A stretch of 64,000 bases of DNA from Citrobacter sp. RHB25-C09 (GTDB taxonomy: Bacteria; Pseudomonadota; Gammaproteobacteria; Enterobacterales; Enterobacteriaceae): positions 62,001-126,000 of the forward strand of contig NZ_CP057483.1 in assembly GCF_013836145.1 (NCBI RefSeq). Direction: 5' to 3'. Each line of letters opens with the position of its first letter. The first letter of the stretch is position 1. The notes beneath the pieces are model-generated. The model searched no databases and was not told where the DNA came from. It saw only the letters and a list, made by a program, of their open reading frames with translations. The position numbers were made by a program, and so were the translations under genes. Shown in pieces: positions 23,818-34,486 of this stretch.

Positions 23818-25209
23818 TTACTGTTTTTCTGGCGGGAAAATCAGGTTCAGCACAATAGCGGTAATACCGCCTGCGGCGATACCGGAGGAGAGCAGATTTT
23901 TCACCCAGTCCGGGGCAAATTGCAGGATCAGCGGCTGCTGAGAAACGCCAAGGCCGACTGCCAGTGAAAGCGCAATAATCAGAATAGCGCGACGGTTCAA
24001 CGGCTCGCGGGACACAATACGTACGCCGGAGGCCGCAATGGTACCGAACATGACCAGCGTCGCCCCGCCAAGGACTGGCTCAGGAATATGCTGCACAAAA
24101 CCACTCACCGCCGGGAACAGACCCAGCAGGATCAGCATCAGCGCAACCACAAAGCCAACGTAACGACTGGCAACACCGGTTAACTGGATGACACCATTAT
24201 TCTGACCGAAACAGGAGTTCGGGAAGGTGTTGAACACGGCGGAAACGAATGAGTTCAGACCGTTAGCCAATACCCCACCTTTCAGACGTTTCATGTATAG
24301 CGAACCCGAAACCGGCTGCTCGGAAACATCAGAGGTCGCAGTAATATCACCGATGGTTTCCAGAGAAGTGATCATAAAGACCAGCATCAGCGGCAGCAGC
24401 AGGTTCCAGTCAATCCCCAGGCCGTAATACAGCGGCGTCGGCACCATGATCAGGTCCTGGCTGGTTGGGGCGGTATTTTCAGGCAGCATGCCCATAAACC
24501 ACGCCAGCGCATAGCCTGCGGCCATGGCGATAACCAGCGAGGCCACGCGCAGATACGGGTTACGTTGACGGTTAAGCAAAATAATCAGCAGCAGTACCAC
24601 GCCTGCCAGCATCAGGTTTTTCGGCGCGCCGAAGGTATTGTCACTCATCGCCGCATAGCCACCGCCAATCGACGTCAAACCAACCTGGATCAGCGACAGA
24701 CCGATGATCATCACCACCACGCCGGAAACCAGCGGAGTGATAATGCGTCGCGCGAGGTGAAGAACGCGGGAGATAACCATCTCTGTACAGCTTGCCAGCA
24801 TCAGCGTGCCGAACAGTGCTGCCATCATGGTCGGGACATCCGCGCCACCGGTTTTGAGTGCCGTACCGCCCATAATTAGCGGTGCGACAAAGTTAAAACT
24901 GGTTCCCTGAATCGATAACAATCCTGAACCTACCGGACCCCATGCTTTGATTTGAATAATAGAGGCCACGCCGGAGGCGAACAGCGACATGCTGATGATG
25001 TGCTGTGTATCCTGAGCCGGTAATCCCAGCGCCTGACAGATAAGTAACGCCGGCGTTATAACCGCAACAAACATCGCCAGCAGGTGCTGACACGCGGCAA
25101 ACAGGGTTTGTGGAAGCGGCGGACGATCTTCAAGACGATAAATCAGTTCACTGTTGTGATTGTGAGCAATCGGTTGCGCATTTTCTGATTCGAGGGTGTT
25201 AACAGACAT
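23818..25209 (-). CDS. xanP: Xanthine permease (NCS2 family)
   Basis: A 463-residue, 14-helix proton symporter for xanthine, the same length as E. coli XanP. Family features are SFNFVAP in helix 3, the conserved acidic segment ITSLETIGDITATSDVSE in helix 8 and the nucleobase transporter signature in QNNGVIQLTGVASR. It is divergent from gltS, and a PurR-type operator lies about 55 bp upstream of its start, which suggests purine-dependent repression. Confidence 0.96.
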   Translation of the reverse strand: MSVNTLESENAQPIAHNHNSELIYRLEDRPPLPQTLFAACQHLLAMFVAVITPALLICQALGLPAQDTQHIISMSLFASGVASIIQIKAWGPVGSGLLSIQGTSFNFVAPLIMGGTALKTGGADVPTMMAALFGTLMLASCTEMVISRVLHLARRIITPLVSGVVVMIIGLSLIQVGLTSIGGGYAAMSDNTFGAPKNLMLAGVVLLLIILLNRQRNPYLRVASLVIAMAAGYALAWFMGMLPENTAPTSQDLIMVPTPLYYGLGIDWNLLLPLMLVFMITSLETIGDITATSDVSEQPVSGSLYMKRLKGGVLANGLNSFVSAVFNTFPNSCFGQNNGVIQLTGVASRYVGFVVALMLILLGLFPAVSGFVQHIPEPVLGGATLVMFGTIAASGVRIVSREPLNRRAILIIALSLAVGLGVSQQPLILQFAPDWVKNLLSSGIAAGGITAIVLNLIFPPEKQ

Positions 25210-25262
25210 CAGAGACGATCTCGTGGTGGAAAAGCGGGCATTTTAGCCGACCAGGGGGCAAA

Positions 25263-25276
25263 AGCAAACGTTTGCT
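25263..25276 (-). promoter_or_regulatory. Candidate PurR operator upstream of xanP
   Basis: AGCAAACGTTTGCT is a perfect 14-bp palindrome containing the PurR core GCAAACGTTTGC (13 of 16 positions against ACGCAAACGTTTGCGT). It is 54 bp upstream of the xanP start codon on the strand of xanP, a normal place for repression, and about 160 bp upstream of gltS. Confidence 0.7.
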
Positions 25277-25437
25277 AGCCAGAATGGTTAATATTTAAAA
25301 AAACTAAATGCACCTTTTTATATAACTTTTCCTATTTTTCCGCTTAAAATCCATGCCGATTCCTCAAAAGCACAGTGTTCGCAAGGGAATAACCCGCATG
25401 AATGAGTCATGCATTCTGCACCCTAAAGGAGCTAAAT

Positions 25438-26643
25438 ATGTTTCATCTCGATACGTTATCGACACTTGTTGCCGCAACGATGACGTTGCTGCTAGGGCGC
25501 AAGCTGGTACAGTCTGTTTCCTTTCTGAAGAAATACACCATTCCTGAACCCGTGGCCGGTGGTTTGCTGGTGGCGCTGGCGCTGTTAGTGCTGAAAAAAA
25601 GTATGGGTTGGGAAGTCGGCTTTGATATGAGCCTTCGCGATCCGCTCATGCTGGCCTTTTTTGCCACCATTGGTCTGAACGCTAATATCGCCAGCCTGAG
25701 ATCGGGTGGCCGCGTCGTGGGCATTTTCTTGATCGTCGTGGTGGGGTTACTGCTACTGCAAAACGCCATCGGTATTGGTATGGCAAGCATGATGGGGCTG
25801 GATCCGATCATGGGGCTGATTGCCGGGTCAATTACGCTTTCCGGCGGTCACGGCACCGGTGCGGCGTGGAGTAAGTTGTTTGTCGAACGGTATGGTTTTG
25901 CGAATGCGACAGAAGTGGCCATGGCTTGCGCGACCTTTGGTCTGGTGCTCGGTGGGCTGATTGGTGGCCCGGTGGCGCGGTATCTGGTGAAGCACTCGAC
26001 GACGCCAGACGGCATTCCTGACGATCAGGAAGTCCCAACTGCGTTTGAAAAACCGGACGTTGGCCGCATTATCACCTCGCTGGTGCTGATCGAAACCATT
26101 GCGCTTATCGCTATCTGCCTCACGGTCGGCAAAATCGTTGCGCAACTGTTGTTGGGAACCGTGCTGGAACTCCCTACCTTTGTCTGCGTGCTGTTTGTCG
26201 GTGTGATTGTCAGCAACGGACTGGCGCTGATGGGCTTTTACCGCGTCTTTGAGCGCGCAGTATCCGTTCTGGGTAACGTTTGCCTGTCATTGTTCCTTGC
26301 GATGGCGTTAATGAGCCTGAAGCTGTGGGAACTGGCTTCGCTGGCACTGCCAATGCTGGCGATCCTGCTCGTTCAGACAGTCGCAATGGCGCTGTATGCC
26401 GTGTTTGTCACCTGGCGGATGATGGGTAAAAACTACGATGCTGCGGTCCTGGCGGCGGGGCATTGTGGATTTGGTCTGGGGGCGACACCGACGGCGATCG
26501 CTAACATGCAGGCCATTACGGACCGTTTCGGACCTTCGCATATGGCGTTTTTGGTGGTACCGATGGTTGGTGCGTTCTTTATCGACATCGTCAACGCGCT
26601 GGTGATTAAGCTGTATCTGCTATTGCCAATGTTTGCGCAATAA
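25438..26643 (+). CDS. gltS: Sodium/glutamate symporter
   Basis: A 401-residue inner-membrane carrier, the same length as E. coli GltS. It has two repeated halves, each with a re-entrant GGxGT-type loop: SGGHGTGAAWSKL in the first half and AAGHCGFGLGATPTAIANM in the second. It imports glutamate with sodium. ATG 25438 has AAAGGA at 25425-25430; a start 36 bp earlier is less likely. It is divergent from xanP and convergent with recG. Confidence 0.96.
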   Translation: MFHLDTLSTLVAATMTLLLGRKLVQSVSFLKKYTIPEPVAGGLLVALALLVLKKSMGWEVGFDMSLRDPLMLAFFATIGLNANIASLRSGGRVVGIFLIVVVGLLLLQNAIGIGMASMMGLDPIMGLIAGSITLSGGHGTGAAWSKLFVERYGFANATEVAMACATFGLVLGGLIGGPVARYLVKHSTTPDGIPDDQEVPTAFEKPDVGRIITSLVLIETIALIAICLTVGKIVAQLLLGTVLELPTFVCVLFVGVIVSNGLALMGFYRVFERAVSVLGNVCLSLFLAMALMSLKLWELASLALPMLAILLVQTVAMALYAVFVTWRMMGKNYDAAVLAAGHCGFGLGATPTAIANMQAITDRFGPSHMAFLVVPMVGAFFIDIVNALVIKLYLLLPMFAQ

Positions 26644-26653
26644 AATAGCCCAT

Positions 26654-26672
26654 GCGGCGGTGTTATCGCCGC
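26654..26672. terminator. Hairpin between gltS and recG
   Basis: GCGGCG / CGCCGC with a 7-base spacer lies 10 bases after the gltS stop, between two convergent genes. The stem is short and has no T-run, so the call is weak. Confidence 0.4.
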
Positions 26673-26678
26673 CGCGTA

Positions 26679-28760
26679 TCAGGCGTTTGAATAGCGTTCT
26701 GTTTCGGGCATCCAGCGTTCAATCAGCGCTTTTGCTTCTTGCGGGTAACGCTCATGGATATGGCGCGCAATGCGCTGAACTTCCGGGATCATGGCCTGAT
26801 CGCGCAGTAAATCAGCCATTTTAAATTCTGCATTCCCGGTTTGTCGGGTACCCAACAACTCACCAGGCCCACGAATTTCTAAATCTTTTTGGGCAATGAC
26901 GAAGCCATCGTTACTGTCGCGAAGGACCTGTAGACGCAGTTGCGCTGTTTTCGACAGCGGGGATTTATAAAGCAGCACGCAGTGCGACGCCACCGCGCCG
27001 CGACCGACGCGGCCACGCAGTTGATGCAGCTGCGCCAGCCCCAGACGTTCCGGGTTTTCGATAATCATCAGGCTGGCGTTAGGTACATCCACGCCCACTT
27101 CAATCACCGTGGTAGCAACCAGCAGGTGTAACTCACCCTGTTTAAACGCCGCCATTACCGCCTGCTTTTCCGCGGGCTTCATACGACCATGAACCAGACC
27201 GACGTTCAGTTCAGGTAGGGCGAGCTTCAGTTCTTCCCATGTGGCTTCCGCCGCCTGCGCTTCTAACAAATCCGACTCTTCGATGAGAGTACACACCCAG
27301 TACGCCTGGCGTCCTTCCTGAGTACAGGCGTTGCGCACGCGATCGATAATGTCGCAGCGACGCGTATCCGGAATGGCGACCGTCGTGACGGGGGTACGTC
27401 CCGGCGGCAGTTCGTCAATGACAGAGGTATCGAGATCCGCGTAGGCGGTCATTGCCAGCGTTCGCGGGATAGGGGTGGCGGTCATGATGAGCTGATGCGG
27501 GTGGAAACCCTGCTGCTGACCTTTTTCCCACAGCGCCAGGCGCTGGTGTACGCCAAAGCGGTGCTGTTCGTCGATGATAACCAGAGCAAGGCCGTTAAAC
27601 TGTACCTGTTCCTGGAAAATAGCATGCGTACCCACCACCATCTGCACCTGTCCGCTGGCAATGGCTTCCTGCTGGGCAAGGCGAGCCTTACCTTTCTGTT
27701 TGCCCGCCAGCCAGCCGACTTCTACGCCAAGGGGAGCGAACCAGTTGCGGAAATTGTTGGCGTGTTGTTCAGCCAGCAGTTCAGTGGGGGCCATCAGCGC
27801 GACCTGTTTACCGTGCGCAATTGCCCGCAGCGCAGCAAGTGTAGCGACCAGCGTTTTACCCGACCCAACATCACCCTGCACCAGGCGCATCATCGGGATA
27901 TCCAGCGCCATGTCGCGTTCAATCTCAGCGACCACGCGCGCCTGTGCGCCCGTTGGCTTAAAAGGCAGAGATGCTAACAGCTGATTTTTCAGCGCATCGT
28001 TGGTCTCTAGCGGCTGGGCATGAAAGCGCTGAGCGCCGGCACGAAGCGCCAGCATACTCAGGTTATGCGCCAGTAATTCTTCGAGGATCAGTCGACGCTG
28101 TGCCGGATGCTGTCCGGTTTCCAGTTCGCTAAGCTGAAGCGACGGCGGCGGCCGATGCAGGGTGCGCAGTGCTTCCGGCAGGCTAAGCATCCCCTGTAAT
28201 AATTCAGGCGGTAGCAGTTCGGAAATGGCGCAGGTATCCAGCAGATCCAGCGCCTGGTCGGTGAGTTTACGCAGCGTAGCCTGCTTAATGCCTTCAGTGG
28301 TCGGGTAAACCGGGGTGAGGGTTTCCTGCAATTCCGGAGTGCTCAGATCGCCCTGTACCCGGTATTCCGGGTGAATCATCTCGGCACCGTATTTCCCACG
28401 CTTCGTTTCACCATAGGCCAGTACGCGTCGGCCCGTCGCGAGGCTGTTTTTCATCGCCGCGCTAAAGTTAAAAAAGCGCATGGTGAGAATGCCAGTGCCG
28501 TCGCTGATCTGACAGGTCATCATCCGGCGACCGCCAAAAGTGATATTGCAGTTCAGCACTTCGCCTTCAACAGTGGCGTAAACGGCAGGCAGAAGCTCGC
28601 CAATTTTATAGAGATGGGTGCGGTCTTCGTAACGTAAGGGAAGATGTAACAGGAGATCCTGCACGGTATGCAGGCCGATCTTCGCCAGCTTACTGCTTTG
28701 CGCGGCGCCAACGCCTGTCAGCGTATTGAGCGGCACGGCATCCAGCAGGCGGCCTTTCAT
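26679..28760 (-). CDS. recG: ATP-dependent DNA helicase RecG
   Basis: A 693-residue superfamily 2 helicase, equal to E. coli RecG, that remodels stalled forks and branched DNA. The N-terminal wedge (OB) domain covers about 60-150. The P-loop GDVGSGKT is at 296-303 and the DEQH box at 397-400. The later helicase motifs VATTVIEVGVDVPNA and QLHQLRGRVGRG are intact. It is the last gene of the gmk-rpoZ-spoT-trmH-recG operon, 3 bp after trmH. Confidence 0.98.
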   Translation of the reverse strand: MKGRLLDAVPLNTLTGVGAAQSSKLAKIGLHTVQDLLLHLPLRYEDRTHLYKIGELLPAVYATVEGEVLNCNITFGGRRMMTCQISDGTGILTMRFFNFSAAMKNSLATGRRVLAYGETKRGKYGAEMIHPEYRVQGDLSTPELQETLTPVYPTTEGIKQATLRKLTDQALDLLDTCAISELLPPELLQGMLSLPEALRTLHRPPPSLQLSELETGQHPAQRRLILEELLAHNLSMLALRAGAQRFHAQPLETNDALKNQLLASLPFKPTGAQARVVAEIERDMALDIPMMRLVQGDVGSGKTLVATLAALRAIAHGKQVALMAPTELLAEQHANNFRNWFAPLGVEVGWLAGKQKGKARLAQQEAIASGQVQMVVGTHAIFQEQVQFNGLALVIIDEQHRFGVHQRLALWEKGQQQGFHPHQLIMTATPIPRTLAMTAYADLDTSVIDELPPGRTPVTTVAIPDTRRCDIIDRVRNACTQEGRQAYWVCTLIEESDLLEAQAAEATWEELKLALPELNVGLVHGRMKPAEKQAVMAAFKQGELHLLVATTVIEVGVDVPNASLMIIENPERLGLAQLHQLRGRVGRGAVASHCVLLYKSPLSKTAQLRLQVLRDSNDGFVIAQKDLEIRGPGELLGTRQTGNAEFKMADLLRDQAMIPEVQRIARHIHERYPQEAKALIERWMPETERYSNA

Positions 28761-28763
28761 GGG

Positions 28764-29453
28764 TTATCCCGCGTACTGCATAGTGGACCACCACTCGGCA
28801 TCGGCTTCTATTTCGCCCTGCGCGTTGACGTGGGGGTAAGGTAATTTTTTCTGCCTGGCGACGCGAGCCAGCACCGGATAGCCACCTTCAAACAGCAAGC
28901 GCTGCTGTTCAGCATCTGGCAGCATACTGTTGCTGCGCTCATACATGCCGGCGTTCTGCCGCTGGCGCTGCGCTTCGTAAAGAATAAGGGCAGAAGCGAC
29001 CGAGACGTTCAGTGACTGCACCATGCCGATCATTGGAATGATGATATCCCGATCCGCAAGATCCAGCGCTTCCTGGGAGATCCCGGTTTTCTCCTGCCCC
29101 ATTAAAATGCAGGTCGGGCGGGTGTAGTCGATCTCGCGAAAATCCACGGCTTTATCAGACAGATGCGTGGCCAGAATCTGCATACCGCGACCTTTCAGGT
29201 GCGATACCGCTTCGGCAATGGTTTTGTGTGTTTTTACGCTAACCCAACTGTTACTGCCTGCGGCGGTAGACGCCATGGTACGCATGCGGTTTCCAGGCCA
29301 GACGGCGTGGACCTCGTGAACGCCAACGGCATCTGCGGTACGAAGGATCGCAGAAACGTTATGAGGTTTATGGACCTGCTCCATACAGACGGTCAGGTCA
29401 GGCTGACGCCTGGCGAGCATTTCGCAAATGCGCTCATAGCGTTTTGAATTCAT
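28764..29453 (-). CDS. trmH: tRNA (guanosine(18)-2'-O)-methyltransferase
   Basis: A 229-residue SPOUT-class enzyme that methylates the ribose of G18 in the D-loop of tRNAs. The N-terminal TrmH-specific stretch contains the conserved KPHNVSAILRTADAVG. The knotted SAM site is formed by LMGQEKTGISQEAL and IIPMIGMVQSLNVSVASALILYE. It lies 4 bp after spoT and 3 bp before recG. Confidence 0.97.
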   Translation of the reverse strand: MNSKRYERICEMLARRQPDLTVCMEQVHKPHNVSAILRTADAVGVHEVHAVWPGNRMRTMASTAAGSNSWVSVKTHKTIAEAVSHLKGRGMQILATHLSDKAVDFREIDYTRPTCILMGQEKTGISQEALDLADRDIIIPMIGMVQSLNVSVASALILYEAQRQRQNAGMYERSNSMLPDAEQQRLLFEGGYPVLARVARQKKLPYPHVNAQGEIEADAEWWSTMQYAG

Positions 29454-29457
29454 CTTT

Positions 29458-31572
29458 CTAGTTTCGGTTACGGGTGACTTTAATGACGTCTGGCATTACG
29501 CGGATTTTGCGCATGATATTCGCCAGATGCACACGGTCACGCGCGGTCAGGCGTATAAAGGCGCTGTAGACGCGGCCATCCTTCTCTTCCGTGTTCAGGC
29601 TCTGAATATTGGACGTCGTCGTGTTAATTGCCGCCGTCAGGTTCGCCAGCGCACCCTGATGGTTAAACATATCCACCTTGATTTCGGTGATGAATTCCTG
29701 CTCCGTCTCTTTATCCCACTCCACCGCCATAAACTTCTCAGGCTCTTTCTGGTAGCCACGGATGTTACGGCAGGATTCATGGTGAATCACCAACCCTTTA
29801 CCTGGGCTGACGTGGGCAATGATCGGATCGCCTGGGATCGGGCGACAGCATTTAGCGAAGGTAATCAGTACGCCGTCCGCGCCCTTGATAGGCAGGTGAC
29901 CGTGGCTCTGCGCGGCGGGCGGTACCGTGGAGGCATCGCCTTGTTGCAGGTTTTTCGCTACAACGACGCTCATCGCATTGCCAAGACCAATTTCGGCCAG
30001 CAGATCGTCCAGCGACGCGAGCTTCATACGCTCAAGCTCACGCTGGATGCTCTCCTGCGGAATTTCAGCGAGCTTACGGCTGCCGCCAAGAGCATGGTTA
30101 AGTAGACGACGCCCAAGGCTGACGGAATCATCGCGCTTGAGGTTCTTCAGCAACTGACGAATTTTAGCGCGCGCTTTTGAGCTAACAACGAAGTTCAGCC
30201 ATGCGGCGTTTGGTCGTGCGCCAGGTGCGGTAATGATTTCAACCGTCTGTCCACTGGTTAATGGTTGAGACAGCGGATAGGGCTGTCTGTCGACGCGTGC
30301 GCCAACGCAGGCATGGCCGATATCGGTATGCACCGCATAAGCAAAGTCAACAGGCGTGGCACCGGCAGGCAGTTCGACAATACGCCCTTCCGGTGTGAAA
30401 ACGTAAATCTCATCCGGGAAAAGATCGGATTTAACGCTCTCAATAAATTCAAACGAGCTACCCGCGCTTTGCTGTAGTTCCAGCAGGCTTTGCATCCAGC
30501 GCTGGGCGCGGATTTGTGCTGTTGTGCTGCTTTCGCCGCCGTGTTCTTTATAAGCCCAGTGCGCCGCAACCCCCATTTCCGCCATCTGGTCCATATCTTC
30601 GGTACGAATTTGTACCTCAACAGGAACACCATGCGGGCCGATCATCGAGGTGTGCAAAGATTGATAGCCGTTCGCTTTCGGAATGGCGATATAGTCTTTT
30701 ACGCGCCCCGGACGCGGCTTATACAGGCTGTGCATTTGACCGAGTACACGGTAGCAAGTATCGGAGTCATGAACGATGACGCGAAACGCGTAAATATCCA
30801 TGATCGAGTGAAAACGCTGCTCTTTGAGCACCATTTTGCAGTAGATAGAGTACAGATGTTTTTCACGACCGCTCACGCGGCACGGAATTCCCGCTTCCTG
30901 CAAACGCCCGTCGATCTCAGAGAGGATTTTTTGAATCATCTCTTTACGGTTGCCACGCGCGGCTTTGACCACCTCTTTAATGACGCGATAGCGGTTCGGG
31001 TACAACGCTTCAAAACCCAGCTCTTCCAGCTCGGTTTTAATATGATGAATACCTAAACGGTGCGCCAGCGGGCTATAAATTTCGAGGGTTTCGCGGGCAA
31101 TACGGCGACGTTTATCCGGGCGTAATGAGCCCAGCGTGCGCATATTGTGGGTGCGGTCAGCGAGTTTGATGAGAATGACGCGGATATCCTGCACCATCGC
31201 CATAATCATCTTGCGGAAGTTTTCGGCTTGCGCCTCTTTCTTATCGCGAAACTTGAGCTTATCAAGCTTCGATACCCCTTCTACCAGTTCAGCAACGCTT
31301 TTACCAAAAAGCTGCTCCATATCCTGGTAAGTGGCGGGAGTATCTTCAATGACATCATGCAGTAGCGCAGCCATAAGCGTTTCATGGTCGAGTTTCATCT
31401 CGGCCAGAATACAGGCGACTGCCACGGGATGCGTGATGTAGGGTTCACCGCTTGAACGTGCCTGTCCCTCGTGAGCGTCACGTGCAACAAGATACGCCTG
31501 CCGCAGACGCTTAATTTGGTCTTCCGGCAGGTAGTTTTGAATCAGCTGATTCAGGCTTTCAAACAGATACAA
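29458..31572 (-). CDS. spoT: Bifunctional (p)ppGpp synthase/hydrolase SpoT
   Basis: A 704-residue RelA/SpoT homologue (E. coli 702). The N-terminal HD hydrolase domain has the active HDVIEDT motif (His72, Asp73), so ppGpp hydrolysis should be intact. The synthetase domain, TGS domain (VFTPEGRIVELPAGATPVDFAYAVH), helical region and C-terminal ACT domain follow. It sets basal ppGpp levels under carbon, iron and fatty-acid stress. It is 18 bp after rpoZ in the conserved operon. Confidence 0.98.
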   Translation of the reverse strand: MYLFESLNQLIQNYLPEDQIKRLRQAYLVARDAHEGQARSSGEPYITHPVAVACILAEMKLDHETLMAALLHDVIEDTPATYQDMEQLFGKSVAELVEGVSKLDKLKFRDKKEAQAENFRKMIMAMVQDIRVILIKLADRTHNMRTLGSLRPDKRRRIARETLEIYSPLAHRLGIHHIKTELEELGFEALYPNRYRVIKEVVKAARGNRKEMIQKILSEIDGRLQEAGIPCRVSGREKHLYSIYCKMVLKEQRFHSIMDIYAFRVIVHDSDTCYRVLGQMHSLYKPRPGRVKDYIAIPKANGYQSLHTSMIGPHGVPVEVQIRTEDMDQMAEMGVAAHWAYKEHGGESSTTAQIRAQRWMQSLLELQQSAGSSFEFIESVKSDLFPDEIYVFTPEGRIVELPAGATPVDFAYAVHTDIGHACVGARVDRQPYPLSQPLTSGQTVEIITAPGARPNAAWLNFVVSSKARAKIRQLLKNLKRDDSVSLGRRLLNHALGGSRKLAEIPQESIQRELERMKLASLDDLLAEIGLGNAMSVVVAKNLQQGDASTVPPAAQSHGHLPIKGADGVLITFAKCCRPIPGDPIIAHVSPGKGLVIHHESCRNIRGYQKEPEKFMAVEWDKETEQEFITEIKVDMFNHQGALANLTAAINTTTSNIQSLNTEEKDGRVYSAFIRLTARDRVHLANIMRKIRVMPDVIKVTRNRN

Positions 31573-31590
31573 GGGCGACCCGCTTTGTGA

Positions 31591-31866
31591 TTAACGACGA
31601 CCTTCAGCAATAGCGGTAACGGCTTGTAATTCAGCGGCTTCCTGCTCTTGCTGTTCCTGGCGTTCACGAACATCGAGAATCTGAGTGTTGATCAGACCTT
31701 CTTCGATTTCGCGCAGCGCGATTACGGTAGTTTTATCGTTTTCTTCCGGTACGAGCGGATCCTTTCCGCCTACCTGCATCTGACGAGCGCGACGCGCGGC
31801 GACCAGTACCAGGTCAAAACGGTTACCAATTTTCTCTACAGCGTCCTGAACAGTTACGCGTGCCAT
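31591..31866 (-). CDS. rpoZ: RNA polymerase omega subunit
   Basis: A 91-residue protein identical in length and nearly in sequence to the E. coli omega subunit (starts MARVTVQDAVEKIGNRFDLV). It binds the beta' subunit, promotes assembly and contributes to ppGpp site 1. It sits between gmk (54 bp upstream) and spoT. Confidence 0.99.
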   Translation of the reverse strand: MARVTVQDAVEKIGNRFDLVLVAARRARQMQVGGKDPLVPEENDKTTVIALREIEEGLINTQILDVRERQEQQEQEAAELQAVTAIAEGRR

Positions 31867-31920
31867 ACTTAAAATGCTCCACAGGTGAAGAAATGACTGG
31901 GCATGATACTGAATGTGGGT

Positions 31921-32553
<633 letters not shown>

Positions 32554-32800
32554 ACGTATGTGATTGTCAAAAATGAACCTACATACGGGCTTATTATACA
32601 CGTAGCCGCTACGCGACGTAGTCTTTGTCACACTTTTTGCGTCTGAATATTGCATTTTGCGAGCCTGTTTCCTGATTTACGGAACATTCTTTGCAACCGA
32701 GTAGATTCTCTGGAAACCGCGACGCAAACGTCACACTTGCCATTCGGCTTTGCCCATGCCTTGCGTTATACCTGCCTGTCATCGGACGACGGAGGTTGCA

Positions 32801-34486
32801 ATGAAGGTATGGATGGGCATGTTGATGGGACTGTTGTTATGGCAAACCCAGAGCTGGGCGGTATGTCCTGTCTGGACAGCAACCAGGGCTAAAGCAGAAA
32901 TTTCCCGCTTACAGCAACAAATTTCCCGGTGGGATGACGATTATTGGCAAAAGGGTGTCAGTTCCGTACCCGACGGTGTTTACGACCAGTTGCGGGTTCG
33001 GCTGACACAGTGGCAACGCTGCTTTGGTGATAGCGTGACTTCTGAGCCCGTAATGCCAGCGATTGGCGGAACAACCGTGCATCCGGTCGCCCATACGGGC
33101 GTAAGGAAACTGGCCGATAAGCGCGCGATGCAACAATGGATGCATGGTCGTAACGACCTGTGGGTACAGCCTAAGGTCGATGGCGTTGCGGTCACGCTGG
33201 TCTATCAAAAGGGAAGGCTGACCCAGGCAATCAGCCGTGGTGATGGTCTGAAAGGAGAGGACTGGACGGCGAAAGTTCAACAGATTCCTGCTGTACCTCA
33301 GACGGTCGCAGGTGCGCTGGCAGACAGCGTTTTGCAGGGGGAGATCTTTTTACGCCAGGAAGGTCATATTCAGCAAAAAATGGGCGGGATGAACGCCCGC
33401 TCAAAGGTGGCGGGAATATTGATGCGTAAAGAGAGTGCCAGCGCACTACGTTCACTGGGTATTTTTATCTGGGCCTGGCCTGACGGCCCTTCCGTTATGA
33501 CCGAAAGGGTAGAACAGTTGAGCGCAGCGGGGTTTCCTTTAACACAGCAGTATACGTTGCCTGTCAGCAACTCAGACGCTATTGAGGATGCCCGCAACTT
33601 ATGGTGGACAACGGCGTTGCCTTTTGTCACGGATGGTGTGGTTGTGCGCAGGGGTAAAGAGCCGGAAGCACGTCACTGGCTGCCCGGCCAGGGTGACTGG
33701 CTGGTCGCCTGGAAGTATCCTCCGGTTGCGCAAGTTGCTGATGTTCAGGCTATTCAGTTCTCTGTCGGCAAGAGCGGCAAGATTAGCGTAGTGGCATCAT
33801 TGGCCCCCGTGATGCTTGATGATAAGCGGGTACAGCGCGTCAACGTGGGTTCCGTTCGACGCTGGGAGGAGTGGGATATCGCCCCAGGCGATCAGATCCT
33901 GGTGAGTCTTGCAGGACAGGGTATACCACGCATTGATGAAGTCGTCTGGCGAAGTTCCGATCGAACGAAACCTGTACCGCCGGCAGATCGTTTTAATTCG
34001 CTTACCTGCTATTTTGCCACCGCGGTATGTCAGGAACAGTTTATCTCCCGACTGGTCTGGATGGGCACAGCTGGCGTCCTGGGGCTTGATGGCGTCGGAG
34101 AGGCGGGCTGGCGGGCACTGCATCAGCGTCATCCCTTCGGGCATATTTTTTCATGGCTGGGTTTAACGCTGGAGCAGATCCAGAACACACCCGGATTTGC
34201 AAAAGCGAAGGGGGAGCAGGTGTGGCATCAGTTCTCTCTGGCGCGAAAACAGCCCTTTGTTCGTTGGGTTATGGCAATGGGCATACCGCTGACTCAGCCT
34301 GCGTTGAATGCCAGCGGCGTGAGTTCATGGCGGGAACTTTTAGACAGGAAAGAGCAGTACTGGCAGCAGCTTCCGGCAACAGGGCCTCGGCGAGCAAGGC
34401 AAGTGATGGAATGGCTGGCCAGCAGCGAGGTTAAAGCACTGAGCCGCTGGCTGGCGGCTCAGCACATTGAAGGCTTTACGCCTTAG
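32801..34486 (+). CDS. ligB: NAD-dependent DNA ligase LigB
   Basis: A 561-residue second NAD-dependent ligase of enterobacteria. The adenylation Lys125 is in QPKVDGVAVTLV, followed by OB-fold and helix-hairpin-helix segments (VLGLDGVGEAGWRAL). It lacks the zinc finger and BRCT domain of LigA. The N-terminus MKVWMGMLMGLLLWQTQSWA resembles a signal peptide, which is also seen in E. coli LigB and remains unexplained. GGAGG sits 5 bases before ATG 32801. It converges with yicG, overlapping its end by 4 bp. Confidence 0.96.
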   Translation: MKVWMGMLMGLLLWQTQSWAVCPVWTATRAKAEISRLQQQISRWDDDYWQKGVSSVPDGVYDQLRVRLTQWQRCFGDSVTSEPVMPAIGGTTVHPVAHTGVRKLADKRAMQQWMHGRNDLWVQPKVDGVAVTLVYQKGRLTQAISRGDGLKGEDWTAKVQQIPAVPQTVAGALADSVLQGEIFLRQEGHIQQKMGGMNARSKVAGILMRKESASALRSLGIFIWAWPDGPSVMTERVEQLSAAGFPLTQQYTLPVSNSDAIEDARNLWWTTALPFVTDGVVVRRGKEPEARHWLPGQGDWLVAWKYPPVAQVADVQAIQFSVGKSGKISVVASLAPVMLDDKRVQRVNVGSVRRWEEWDIAPGDQILVSLAGQGIPRIDEVVWRSSDRTKPVPPADRFNSLTCYFATAVCQEQFISRLVWMGTAGVLGLDGVGEAGWRALHQRHPFGHIFSWLGLTLEQIQNTPGFAKAKGEQVWHQFSLARKQPFVRWVMAMGIPLTQPALNASGVSSWRELLDRKEQYWQQLPATGPRRARQVMEWLASSEVKALSRWLAAQHIEGFTP

